Origin: Agathobaculum hominis
GTDB taxonomy: Bacteria > Bacillota > Clostridia > Oscillospirales > Butyricicoccaceae
Length of the DNA stretch: 64,000 nucleotides
Direction of reading: 5' to 3'
Assembly: GCF_014288055.1 (NCBI RefSeq)
Contig: NZ_JACOPK010000006.1
Location: 138,419 to 202,418, forward strand
The notes under the pieces were generated by a model. That model ran no database searches. It was not told the DNA's origin and was given only the letters and a program-made list of their open reading frames with translations. Shown here piece by piece: positions 42,335 through 50,019 of the stretch. Position numbers and translations under genes: made by a program. The first letter of the stretch is position 1; each line of letters starts with the position of its first letter.

Positions 42335-42739
42335 ATGAAGGAACATTACAAGGGCCTGGGCCATATCGCCATTTATACAGCGGATATGGAGCAGAGCATC
42401 GCATTCTACGAGAACATCGGCGGCAGCGTTTTCAAGCGCGACGGCGTGCAGACCCCGGACGGCGAGAAGAAGCTGGCGCTCGTTGAGTTCGGCGGCTTCC
42501 TGCTCGAGCTGATCGAGCCGCCCGCAGGCACGCTCGTGCCGTCCGGCGAGGGCAGCATTCCGCACTTCGCCGTTTACGTTGACGATCTCGACAAGACCGC
42601 TGCCGACCTCAAGGCGGCCGGAATCATCAGCTTCACCGCACCGGAAAAGAAGGTTCTGCCGAACACCTTCGGTGGCCTGCAGAACTGGTTCTTCACCGGC
42701 CCGTCCGGCGAGCAGATCGAGCTGCTTCAGATGCTGTAA
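42335..42739 (+). CDS. VOC/glyoxalase-superfamily protein
   Basis: The protein has 134 residues. The paired beta-alpha-beta-beta-beta units of the vicinal-oxygen-chelate fold are visible: GHIAIYTADMEQSIAFYENIGG, LVEFGGFLLELIEPP, IPHFAVYVDDLDKTAADLK and PSGEQIELLQML. Candidate metal ligands are His10, Glu near 60, His near 77 and Glu near 130. This pattern fits glyoxalase I or methylmalonyl-CoA epimerase-like enzymes. The window encodes methylglyoxal synthase, so detoxification of methylglyoxal is possible, but that is inference. The start follows AAGGAGG. Confidence 0.85.
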   Translation: MKEHYKGLGHIAIYTADMEQSIAFYENIGGSVFKRDGVQTPDGEKKLALVEFGGFLLELIEPPAGTLVPSGEGSIPHFAVYVDDLDKTAADLKAAGIISFTAPEKKVLPNTFGGLQNWFFTGPSGEQIELLQML

Positions 42740-42753
42740 GACTGTCGAAAAAC
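42740..42753 (-). repeat. Solo end of repeat family II
   Basis: GACTGTCGAAAAAC is the exact complement of the terminal 14 bases (22863-22876) of the family II copy at 22749. It starts right after the VOC stop codon. Confidence 0.65.
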
Positions 42754-42754
42754 A

Positions 42755-42786
42755 GAAGCCCCTGTCTGCGGACAGGGGCTTCTTAT
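42755..42786 (+). terminator. Terminator of the VOC gene
   Basis: The 12-bp perfect stem GAAGCCCCTGTC / GACAGGGGCTTC followed by TTAT; the T run is weak. Confidence 0.65.
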
Positions 42787-42790
42787 ATAA

Positions 42791-42951
42791 GGCAACACCG
42801 CACAATTAAAGCTGCGGCGCTTTGCGGAAATTTTGTGCCCTGACTTTGTTGCGATTTCACGGTAATACATCAAGTATTACCGCAAAACCGCGCCTTGTCA
42901 GAACGCAAAATTTGCTCGCAAATCGCTCTTGTTCAATTATGCGGTATTGCC
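42791..42951 (+). mobile_element. Family III MITE-like element, copy 2
   Basis: A 161-bp second copy with the same inverted ends (GGCAACACCGCACAAT ... ATTATGCGGTATTGCC) and an internal hairpin (CGGTAATAC / GTATTACCG). ATAA lies at both borders (42787-42790 and 42952-42955), again a 4-bp duplication. Similarity to copy 1 runs through the whole length. Confidence 0.85.
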
Positions 42952-42952
42952 A

Positions 42953-42985
42953 TAAAAAGCTCCCGGCCTTTCGGCCGGGAGCTTC
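42953..42985 (-). terminator. Terminator of the iolB-iolD transcript
   Basis: The perfect 11-bp stem AGCTCCCGGCC / GGCCGGGAGCT with a TTTC loop and a TTTTTAT tail on the minus strand. Confidence 0.9.
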
Positions 42986-43016
42986 ATTTTCATTTGAGCG
43001 AGTTTATCGCGCGCTA

Positions 43017-44987
43017 TTAATAGTGGCGAGCCTCGAACAGGTGATCCTCGATCGCCTTGCGTGCAGCCTGAACCTCCGGCTTGGTGGAGACCTCAGCTAC
43101 ACCTACACGCCACCAGTTCTCGTAGCCTGCGGACATGGTCTTCGGCAGAACCTTCATGTCGATCAGGGTGGAAACGGTCTGCTTCTTAGCGTCCTCGATT
43201 GCAGCCTTCAGCTCGTCAAGGGTCTTGACGGTGTAGGTCTTGCAGCCGTAAGCAGCGCCGATTGCAGCGTAATCTACCTGGATTACCTTGCCCTTGTGGA
43301 TACCGTTGGTAACGCCCGGCTCGAGCATATTCTTCTCGGTGCAGATGGACGCATTGCCCTGCCCTACCTCGAGGTTGTTGATGCAGCCGAAGGAAGCGTT
43401 GTCGAACAGCATGACGTTGATCTTGTGGCCCGTCTGAACGGAAGTGATCAGCTCAGAGTGCAGCATGTCGAAGGAACCGTCGCCGCACATAGCGTAAACT
43501 TCCTGATCCGGGCAGGCGATCTTAGCGCCCAGAGCGGATGCAACCTCGTAGCCCATGCAGGAGTAGCCGTACTCCATGTGGTAGGTGTTCTCCTTGCGTG
43601 CGCGCCACAGACCCTGCATGTCGCCCGGCAGAGAGCCTGCTGCTGCACATACGATCGCGTTGTCGTCGATGAGGTGGTTGATGGTGCCCAGAACAGTGGT
43701 CTGGCACAGCTTGCAGCCGGTATCCTTGATGTACTTCTCAACGCACTCGCGGTTAGCGTCGTTGATCTCCGGGGTGAAGTGCTCCTTGTCGGTGTACTCA
43801 ACAGCGTCCAGACGCTCAACCTCAGTCCACCACTCCTTGCGCAGAGCAGCAACTTCCTCAGCGTAAGCCTTGTCGGTGTGGTAGCCGATCTTAGCCAGCT
43901 CCTCGCCGATCGCGGTCAGAGCCTCGTTCGCGTCAGCAACGACCGGAGTAGCGTCCATCTTGTAAGCCTGGAACTCAGACGGGTTGATGTTGACGAACTT
44001 TGCGTCGGTGCGGTACAGCCACTTGGAAGCGGTGGTGAAGTCGGTGTAACGGGTGCCGACGCCGATAACAACGTCAGCCTCGTGCGCCAGCTTGTTGGCA
44101 GCGATGCCGCCGGTGGTGCCCAGACCGCCGAGGTTCAGCTCGTGATCCCAGACAACAGCGGACTTGCCCGCCTGGGTCTCGCCGAATGCGATGCCGAAGT
44201 CTTCAGCGAACTTCTTGAATACCTTGTGTGCCTCAGCGTAGCGAACGCCGCCGCCGCAGATCAGGAGCGGCTTCTTTGCGTTCTTGATGACCTCAACAGC
44301 CTTGTCGAGAGCATACTTGGTGATCGGACGGCGGTCGATGCGCCATACGCGCTTCTTGAAGAAGTCAACCGGGTAATCGTATGCTTCAGCCTGAACGTCC
44401 TGCGGCAGGGAAATTGCAACAGCGCCGGTGTTGGCGGTGTCGGTCAGAACGCGCATAGCAGAGATCATGTCGGTCATGACCTGCTCCGGACGGTTGATGC
44501 GGCCCCAGTACTTGGTAACAGCCTGGAAAGCATCATGAGCGGAGATAGACAGGTTCTGCGGCTGCTCCATCTGCTGGAGAACCGGGTCCGGCTGACGGGA
44601 AGCGTAGATGTCGCCCGGCAGGATCAGGACCGGAATGTTGTTAGCGGTTGCGGTTGCAGCAGCGGTAACCATGTTGCAGGCGCCGGGGCCTACGGAAGAG
44701 GTGCAGGCGAAGATGGACTTGCGGCGCATCTGCTTTGCGTAGCCGACAGCAGCCAGAGCCATACCCTGCTCGTTCTTGCCCTGGTAAACGATCATGTCCT
44801 TGAGCTCCTGCTCAACGCCGTTGGCGAAGCCTACAACGTTGCCGTGGCCCGGGAGCATGAAGATGCCCTTAACGAACTTGTGCTCCTGCTCGTTGCCATC
44901 CATATCAATGTAGCTGATATACTGGTTCTCGAGGAAGCGAACGAGTGCCTGAGATGCAGTCAGACGAACGGTTTCCATATGAATCAT
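43017..44987 (-). CDS. iolD: 3D-(3,5/4)-trihydroxycyclohexane-1,2-dione acylhydrolase
   Basis: This 656-residue thiamine-diphosphate enzyme opens the ring of the inositol intermediate trihydroxycyclohexanedione to 5-deoxy-glucuronate. It has the three ThDP-family domains: the N-terminal pyrimidine-binding part with the conserved Glu region, a central domain (GGLGTTGGIAANKL), and the C-terminal diphosphate site GDGSF...N. The start at 44987 has AGGAGG nine bases upstream. The codon use is highly adapted. It follows iolB on the same strand, but a 344-bp repeat cluster lies between them. Other iol genes (iolC, iolE, iolG) are not in this window. Confidence 0.95.
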   Translation of the reverse strand: MIHMETVRLTASQALVRFLENQYISYIDMDGNEQEHKFVKGIFMLPGHGNVVGFANGVEQELKDMIVYQGKNEQGMALAAVGYAKQMRRKSIFACTSSVGPGACNMVTAAATATANNIPVLILPGDIYASRQPDPVLQQMEQPQNLSISAHDAFQAVTKYWGRINRPEQVMTDMISAMRVLTDTANTGAVAISLPQDVQAEAYDYPVDFFKKRVWRIDRRPITKYALDKAVEVIKNAKKPLLICGGGVRYAEAHKVFKKFAEDFGIAFGETQAGKSAVVWDHELNLGGLGTTGGIAANKLAHEADVVIGVGTRYTDFTTASKWLYRTDAKFVNINPSEFQAYKMDATPVVADANEALTAIGEELAKIGYHTDKAYAEEVAALRKEWWTEVERLDAVEYTDKEHFTPEINDANRECVEKYIKDTGCKLCQTTVLGTINHLIDDNAIVCAAAGSLPGDMQGLWRARKENTYHMEYGYSCMGYEVASALGAKIACPDQEVYAMCGDGSFDMLHSELITSVQTGHKINVMLFDNASFGCINNLEVGQGNASICTEKNMLEPGVTNGIHKGKVIQVDYAAIGAAYGCKTYTVKTLDELKAAIEDAKKQTVSTLIDMKVLPKTMSAGYENWWRVGVAEVSTKPEVQAARKAIEDHLFEARHY

Positions 44988-45033
44988 CGTGGAAATCCTC
45001 CTAAAATAATGTATAACAAAGATAATCGAACCG

Positions 45034-45320
45034 CCCTCCCCAAAAGGAGGGGGCAAGGGGAACCACAGGTTCCCCAATACACGGGACCTGTCCCGTGCCT
45101 GCCGCGCGCACGCGGCAGATGCAGTTCTCTAACAAAGTCCAGCTCTGCCGGACTTTGTTACCACTGCCTGCGCCGTACCCCAGGGCACCTTCTCTTGCCC
45201 TACGGGCAATTCACCTTGTGGCGGCGCAGCCTCGTTCGCCGTGCGAACGAGAGGGGGGTATCCGAACAAGTTTCCATGGGAACTTGTTCGGTATATAGGG
45301 GGGACAGCGTCCCCCCTATA
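45034..45320 (-). repeat. Family I serial-hairpin element, copy C
   Basis: Read on the minus strand (after the iolB stop): 1) 45294-45320, 12-bp TATAGGGGGGAC stem; 2) 45262-45291, CCGAACAAGTT; 3) 45231-45251, CTCGTTCGC with loop ACG; 4) 45168-45229, CGGCGCAG arms holding an inserted module with TTGCCC/GGGCAA; 5) 45131-45159, AACAAAGTCC with the invariant GGCAGAGCT loop; then CTGCCGCG (45099-45118), CACGGGAC (45080-45097), GGGGAACC (45057-45075) and CCCTCC (45034-45053). Modules 1-5 correspond one-to-one to copies A and D with different stem sequences. Confidence 0.88.
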
Positions 45321-45331
45321 CTCTGGGAACG

Positions 45332-46138
45332 TTAGTTACCAGAGGGGCAGTGCCAGATGTGGTCGTTCGCGTCATCCTCGAGCAGCCACAGATGCTCCTC
45401 GTCGTCGATGCGGGTCTTGTCCCACGGGTCGCCCGGCAGATGACGGATGCCCCATGCGTAGCAGCAGGAGTAGCCCGGAGCGGTTACCTGAGAGTGCATC
45501 TTGTCGGTGATGATCGCAAGGCCGTTGTGATGGGTCTCGTAGATCTCGCCGTTGCCCCAGCCTGCACCGAAGCCCATCGGCTTGTCGAAGCGGTAGAAGT
45601 AGCACTCCGGCTGCGGATGATGATGCGGCGGGTAAGAGGACCACTTGCCCGGCAGGTTGACGACCTCGCCCAGTACCATGTTGGAGTACGGTGCGTTGTC
45701 AAGGTCGAAGCAGGTGCGAACGTCGCGCTTGATGCAGCCCATCAGCTCGCCCTTGTTGCCGCGAGCCCAGGTGTCGGTGTCTTCCGGCTTGTACATCTTG
45801 CTCGGGAAGGTCTTTTCGTTCAGCGTCTTCTGAATGTAGATGTTGCACGGGCCGTGTGCGATGATCTCGAACTTGACGCCCTTGCATACGTGCAGGCAGG
45901 ACGGATTGTAGTCGAACGGGTTCGGACGGTCAACGTCGTAGGACTGATCCTCCCACTTGATCGTGCACTTGCCGTCGAATACGAGCGCTGCAACTTCCTT
46001 TTCCGGCTCCTCGCAGCTCCAGGTGTCGCCATCCTCCATAACGAGGAGAGCAACGTCCATCATGGCATCCTTGCCGATGCCCTCGTCAAGACGGATATAC
46101 TCGTTGTATCCGCGCTTGACCTGCTTATCCATGTACAT
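45332..46138 (-). CDS. iolB: 5-deoxy-glucuronate isomerase
   Basis: This 268-residue double-cupin isomerase converts 5-deoxy-D-glucuronate to 5-deoxy-2-keto-D-gluconate in inositol breakdown. The metal site is visible in YPPHHHPQPECYFYRF (about residue 166) and the later MHSQVTAPGYSCCYAWGI. The length is usual. The start has GGAGGGAG upstream, and this ribosome site partly overlaps a perfect 20-bp AT palindrome. It is the first gene of the iolB-iolD unit with a promoter at 46239-46268, and the AraC-type regulator gene diverges from it. Confidence 0.95.
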   Translation of the reverse strand: MYMDKQVKRGYNEYIRLDEGIGKDAMMDVALLVMEDGDTWSCEEPEKEVAALVFDGKCTIKWEDQSYDVDRPNPFDYNPSCLHVCKGVKFEIIAHGPCNIYIQKTLNEKTFPSKMYKPEDTDTWARGNKGELMGCIKRDVRTCFDLDNAPYSNMVLGEVVNLPGKWSSYPPHHHPQPECYFYRFDKPMGFGAGWGNGEIYETHHNGLAIITDKMHSQVTAPGYSCCYAWGIRHLPGDPWDKTRIDDEEHLWLLEDDANDHIWHCPSGN

Positions 46139-46151
46139 AGTAAATCTCCCT

Positions 46152-46171
46152 CCAAAAAAATATTTTTTTGG
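46152..46171. promoter_or_regulatory. Perfect 20-bp palindrome at the iolB ribosome site
   Basis: CC, seven A, TA, seven T, GG: a perfect 20-bp inverted repeat with no loop. On the minus-strand mRNA its right end is the start of GGAGGGAG. It could be an operator or could hide the ribosome site. Confidence 0.55.
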
Positions 46172-46238
46172 TTCGGTGCGCGGAGCATTCCTGCCCTGCG
46201 CCCGGCAGACCGGCCGTAATCAGACCTGTCCACCTTCT

Positions 46239-46268
46239 ATTATAGCACGAGAGCACACTCCTGCGCAA
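46239..46268 (-). promoter_or_regulatory. Promoter of iolB-iolD
   Basis: TTGCGC, an 18-base spacer and TATAAT on the minus strand, about 100 bases upstream of iolB. Confidence 0.6.
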
Positions 46269-46414
46269 CCTCTTGCGTGCTGTCGGAACCACTTCGTCAT
46301 TTGTCACAAAAAGTCAGAAGCTTCTTTTGACATATGATACAACAAAAATACGATTTTATTTTGCCGCACTCTTGCGCGTAGTTCCTTTTACGATTATAAT
46401 TATAGCAGATTGAT

Positions 46415-46430
46415 GCGAAAACGCTTGCAA
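46415..46430 (-). promoter_or_regulatory. Catabolite-response-like element in the iolB/araC intergenic region
   Basis: TTGCAAGCGTTTTCGC on the minus strand matches the CcpA cre consensus except at one position near the end. It lies about 80 bases before the AraC-type gene and 150 upstream of the iolB -10 element. Confidence 0.55.
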
Positions 46431-46508
46431 TAAATTCAGAACGAATAACACAATTTTAAGGAGTTCTGCGGCGGGGAAAACTGCCCCGGAACGAGAGGAG
46501 GAGACGCG

Positions 46509-47381
46509 ATGGATGCGGCAAGGCGCGAAAAGAAGGAGCACGGCACGCTTTCCTTTCCGTTTCAGATCTATCCGGCACTCGACGGGAGCGAGGCGGATGA
46601 CAGCGATTTCATCCCGTATCACTGGCATCCCGAGCTGGAGATCATCACGGTGGACTGCGGCCGCGTCTCGCTGACGATCGCGGACCGGATGTACGAGGGC
46701 GCTCGGGGAGACGTATTCTTCGCGGCGTCCGAGGAGCTGCATGAGATACGCGCCGCCGGACGAGAAAATCAGTTCCGCTCGTTCGTCTTTGCGGCGGATT
46801 TTCTGCAGTTCGCCCGTGCCGACGAGACCGAGTTCGCCCTGCTCGAGCCGCTCGCAGAGGGGCGGCTGCGGTTTGCGACCTGTCTGCGGTCGGGCGAGCC
46901 GGGGCAGAGCGAGGTGCGCACGCTGCTCGCGCAGATCGTCCGCACATGGCAGCAGCAGGCGCCCGGCTGTCAGCTCGCCGTCAAGGCGGCGCTGCTCGGC
47001 ATCGTCGCGGTCTGTGCACAGTACGGCCGGCTGGAGGGGCGGCCCGTGCGTCCCGGCGCGGACTACAGGGCGCGGCAGCTGCGCGAGATCGTTGGCTACC
47101 TCGGCGAGCACTTCACCGAGCCGCTCTCGCTGCCCGAGGTCGCGTCGCATTTCGGCCTGTCGCCGCAGTATTTCAGCACGTTTTTCAGGGAAAACTTCGG
47201 CCGCACCTTTACGCAGCACATCAACTCTCTGCGCATCGAGCAGGCGGCGCGTCTGCTGCGCGAGACCGATCTTCCGGTCATGGAGGTCGGCTTCAGCGTC
47301 GGCTTCGACAACTTCAGCTACTTCATCAAGCGCTTCCGCAGCGTATACGGTGTTTCGCCCTCACACTACCGCAAGGGATAA
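46509..47381 (+). CDS. AraC-family transcriptional regulator, divergent to iolB-iolD
   Basis: The protein has 290 residues. The N-terminal cupin-type sensor has YHWHPELEI (residues 37-45) and GDVFFAASEELHEI. The C-terminal pair of helix-turn-helix motifs starts near LSLPEVASHFGLSPQYFSTFF and ends with the signature VGFSVGFDNFSYFIKRFRSVYGVSP. The start has AGAGGAGGAG upstream. Its divergent position to iolB suggests that it controls inositol genes, replacing the DeoR-type IolR of Bacillus; this is an inference. Confidence 0.92.
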   Translation: MDAARREKKEHGTLSFPFQIYPALDGSEADDSDFIPYHWHPELEIITVDCGRVSLTIADRMYEGARGDVFFAASEELHEIRAAGRENQFRSFVFAADFLQFARADETEFALLEPLAEGRLRFATCLRSGEPGQSEVRTLLAQIVRTWQQQAPGCQLAVKAALLGIVAVCAQYGRLEGRPVRPGADYRARQLREIVGYLGEHFTEPLSLPEVASHFGLSPQYFSTFFRENFGRTFTQHINSLRIEQAARLLRETDLPVMEVGFSVGFDNFSYFIKRFRSVYGVSPSHYRKG

Positions 47382-47401
47382 CAGGCACGCAAAAGATAGA
47401 G

Positions 47402-47445
47402 AAACACCCGGAACGGCCAGATAAAAGGCGCTCCGGGTGTGTTTT
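47402..47445. terminator. Terminator between the AraC gene and the response-regulator gene
   Basis: The 9-bp perfect stem ACACCCGGA / TCCGGGTGT followed by GTTTTC; the genes are convergent and T residues occur on both sides. Confidence 0.75.
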
Positions 47446-47450
47446 CGGGC

Positions 47451-48128
47451 TTATTCCGCGAGGTAGTAGCCCAGACCGCGCTCGGCGCAGATCTGTGCCT
47501 CCGAGCCGATGGAACGGAGCTTGCGGCGCAGCAGTGTGAGGTAGACCTCGATAGAGTTGTAGGTGGACTGACTGTCCGAGCCCCAGACCCTGGCCTGAAT
47601 GGTCTCGCGCGAAACGACCTGACCGGGATTGGAAAGGAAAATGTCGATCAGCAGCGTTTCCTTGCCCGACAGACGGATCTCGCCCGAGCGGCTCTTTACG
47701 GTGCAGCGGCCGCGGTCAAAGGTCAGATCGCCCGCGGTGAGGATCTCGCTCTTGATGGCCGGGCTGCGGCGTGCGAGCGCGCGCAGGACAGCGGCAAGCT
47801 CATCCGAGACGAACGGCTCCGCGAGCACATAATCCGCACCGGCATCGAGCAGACGTGCTCGGTCGCGCGCCGAGGGATGGGGAAGCACGATAAGAATGGG
47901 GATCTGCGTGCCCTCCTCGCGGATGAGCGACAGACGCGCGCGGGTCTTTGCGCTGCGGCTGTAGGAAAGGTCGGATGCGGTCAGTATCGCGGCGTCATAC
48001 ACGCCTTCCGGGAAAACGAACGGCTCGTCCTCCTCCGGCGGCGGCACCATATCGAAAGCAATGTTCTCGCACTGGAGCGCCTGCGGTACAGGTGCGCTGT
48101 CAAATTCTTCAATCAGCAGAATACGCAT
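47451..48128 (-). CDS. Atypical OmpR-type response regulator lacking phosphoacceptor Asp
   Basis: This 225-residue protein has receiver and winged-helix domains. The DNA-binding half (about 128-225) is normal, with LSGKETLLIDIFLSNPGQVVS, RVWG, and TYNSIEVYLTLLRRKL. In the receiver the Glu pair at the start (LLIEEFD) remains, but the strand that should end in the phosphorylated Asp reads DAAILTAS with Thr50, and the conserved Lys of the KP switch is Glu104 (LAEPF). It should not be phosphorylated by the usual route. No histidine kinase is near. It has a single promoter and is monocistronic. Confidence 0.85.
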   Translation of the reverse strand: MRILLIEEFDSAPVPQALQCENIAFDMVPPPEEDEPFVFPEGVYDAAILTASDLSYSRSAKTRARLSLIREEGTQIPILIVLPHPSARDRARLLDAGADYVLAEPFVSDELAAVLRALARRSPAIKSEILTAGDLTFDRGRCTVKSRSGEIRLSGKETLLIDIFLSNPGQVVSRETIQARVWGSDSQSTYNSIEVYLTLLRRKLRSIGSEAQICAERGLGYYLAE

Positions 48129-48224
48129 ATTCTGTTCACTCCTTTCGGCACTAATATCATGAAGCAGTATTGTGGATGTTTCGTGTAGAAATGATGGACT
48201 GAAGCAAAATTCAATCTCTGACTA

Positions 48225-48253
48225 AGTATACACATTCTGAAGCAGGAATGCAA
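48225..48253 (-). promoter_or_regulatory. Promoter of the response-regulator gene
   Basis: TTGCAT, a 17-base spacer and TATACT on the minus strand, about 97 bases from the start. Confidence 0.55.
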
Positions 48254-48365
48254 TCGCAGGAGGGGCGGAAAAGAGAAAAGTTCGAAAACTGTTTACAAAT
48301 CGTCGGGACATCTGTGCCGGAGGGATGGAACGGTCTGGCAATAAAGTCCGTTTCAGCGATGCAGA

Positions 48366-48400
48366 CAAAAAACATCGCCGTCCGGAGAAGGGGACGGCGA
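48366..48400 (-). terminator. Terminator of the SLOG-family gene
   Basis: The perfect 9-bp stem TCGCCGTCC / GGACGGCGA followed by TGTTTTTTG on the minus strand. Confidence 0.85.
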
Positions 48401-48409
48401 GGCGAAGAA

Positions 48410-48934
48410 TCAGAGCAGGGAAAGCTGATCATATGCGCGAGGAGAGAGATTGATGATGCGCAGGCCGCTGCCCTGTGCGTAGTGAACGGTCTGTGCCGTG
48501 CCGCCGGCCTGCCCGTCGAAGTAGCAGATGAGCAGGGAGGAGGAGTCGACCATGAAGCGGTTGCGCACGGAAAAACAGCCGGAGAAATAATTCGATGCGA
48601 ATACGCGCACGGCGTCCGAATTGACCAGACAGACATTATAGCGCTTTTTCCACGAGGGGGGAAAGCGGTCGGACTGATGGTCATGCGGAACGGCGCACAG
48701 CAGACGGATGTCATGATGCGCGCGCGCGCGGATGACGGCCTCGGCCGCCCAGATATCGAATCCGGCTGCCATGCCGGAGAGAAAGGTGTGATAGCCCTGC
48801 GAAACGGCGTGTTCGACCGCGCGGTCGAGCGCCGTCTCGAGCGCCTGCACGGCGTCCGGGTCGTTTGTGCGGAAGGGCATCTTTTCGGGACGATACCCGG
48901 AAAAGCAACAGGTATGGCTGCGCGGATCTTGCAT
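48410..48934 (-). CDS. SLOG/DUF1273-family (YpsA-like) nucleotide-binding protein
   Basis: The protein has 174 residues. It opens with CCFSGYRPEKMPF and continues with FLSGMAAGFDIWAAEAVI, the pair of motifs that marks the YpsA-like SLOG Rossmann-fold family (DUF1273). The later FDGQAGGTAQTVHYA segment completes the fold. Members bind nucleotide-derived ligands; in Bacillus YpsA affects division. The start at 48934 follows GGAGGTGGAGAT; the 13-residue extension to 48973 is disfavoured. It is monocistronic with its own promoter and terminator. Confidence 0.88.
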   Translation of the reverse strand: MQDPRSHTCCFSGYRPEKMPFRTNDPDAVQALETALDRAVEHAVSQGYHTFLSGMAAGFDIWAAEAVIRARAHHDIRLLCAVPHDHQSDRFPPSWKKRYNVCLVNSDAVRVFASNYFSGCFSVRNRFMVDSSSLLICYFDGQAGGTAQTVHYAQGSGLRIINLSPRAYDQLSLL

Positions 48935-48984
48935 ATCTCCACCTCCGAGGCAGAATAGTCGCAGGAAAGGCATCTATTGCCTTA

Positions 48985-49013
48985 AGTATACACCAGAGGC
49001 AGAGAAAACACAA
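48985..49013 (-). promoter_or_regulatory. Promoter of the SLOG-family gene
   Basis: TTGTGT, a 17-base spacer and TATACT on the minus strand. Confidence 0.55.
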
Positions 49014-49058
49014 GAGCGAACACGAACAAATGTACGAAAAACGTTTTCGTGCGGACGG

Positions 49059-49087
49059 TTGTAAAACCGTACAAAAGCTGATACAAT
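49059..49087 (+). promoter_or_regulatory. Promoter of the YihY-like gene
   Basis: TTGTAA, a 17-base spacer and TACAAT; the TTG start codon is 33 bases downstream. Confidence 0.6.
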
Positions 49088-49119
49088 AAATAAAACATTA
49101 AAGGAAAGGGGGAGCCGGA

Positions 49120-49971
49120 TTGAACGGACAGAATCGGCTGGTCTATCTGGTGCGGCGCATGGTACTCCGTTTTTTTTCGGACGGCATTCCGCAGGCGGCG
49201 GCGGCCCTGTCGTATTTTCTGCTGTTTTCCCTGCTCCCGCTTTTGATGTTTGTCAACGCGCTCGTCGCGCGGCTCGGCATTTCGATCGAGGATTTCCGGC
49301 CGGTGTTCGAGCTGATGCCGAAAAGCCTGCAGGAGCTCATCCTGTCGTACTTTGAGCAGATCACGGCGACGCCGTCGTTCAGTCCGCTGCTCATCGGGAC
49401 GCTGCTGACGCTGTATTTCCTGTCGAGGGCGGTGCGTTCGATCATGCGCACGGTAGACGGCATCTACCGCGTCGAGGTGCACCGCCGCGCGGGGCTCGAT
49501 ATTCTGCTGTCGTTCGCGATGACGGCCGGCTTTCTGCTGACCGTCGTGTGCAGCTTTGTGCTTGCCGTCGCCGGACGCATGCTGCTGCGTCTGCTGCCGC
49601 AGGCGCTGCCGATCCCTGCACCGGTCCTTGAGGCGGCGCGCGGCACAGGCTTCTGGATGATGATCGTCATCGTATTCGCGTTCCTTATGCTGTTCAACCG
49701 CATCGTCCCGAACCTGCATCTCGGCTTCCGCGAGGTCTGGCCGGGGGCGCTGTTTTCGCTGGTGGCATGGGTGCTCGTGTCGTGGTGCTTTTCGTTCTAT
49801 GTGGACAATATGGCGCGGTATTCCGTGCTTTACGGCTCGCTCGCGACGGTCATCGTGCTCATGATCTGGCTGTATCTCGTCAGCATCATCCTGCTGATGG
49901 GGCCGCAGCTCAATCACACGCTTGTCGTCATGCGGCTGTACCGCATGGAGCAGACAGCGCATTTGAAATAA
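49120..49971 (+). CDS. YihY/BrkB-family membrane protein (TTG start)
   Basis: The protein has 283 residues and six helices. The first reads AAALSYFLLFSLLPLLMF, the conserved opening of the YihY/BrkB (UPF0761) family. Later GFREVWPGALFSLVAWVLVSW and YGSLATVIVLMIWLYLVS are the diagnostic blocks. Old annotations call it ribonuclease BN, which is incorrect for this family. The start is TTG with AAGGAAAGGGGGAG upstream. Function is unknown. The iron-sulfur flavoprotein gene follows 48 bases later. Confidence 0.88.
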   Translation: MNGQNRLVYLVRRMVLRFFSDGIPQAAAALSYFLLFSLLPLLMFVNALVARLGISIEDFRPVFELMPKSLQELILSYFEQITATPSFSPLLIGTLLTLYFLSRAVRSIMRTVDGIYRVEVHRRAGLDILLSFAMTAGFLLTVVCSFVLAVAGRMLLRLLPQALPIPAPVLEAARGTGFWMMIVIVFAFLMLFNRIVPNLHLGFREVWPGALFSLVAWVLVSWCFSFYVDNMARYSVLYGSLATVIVLMIWLYLVSIILLMGPQLNHTLVVMRLYRMEQTAHLK

Positions 49972-50019
49972 CGGAGAAACCGGCGGACGCGCCGGGTAAA
50001 AACAGGAGGACAAGAAAAA

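Noticed and set aside
42822..45335. 837-codon plus-strand frame, the longest in the window, opposite iolD
   Set aside because: iolD is certain on the minus strand; the plus frame also runs through the MITE and the hairpin cluster.
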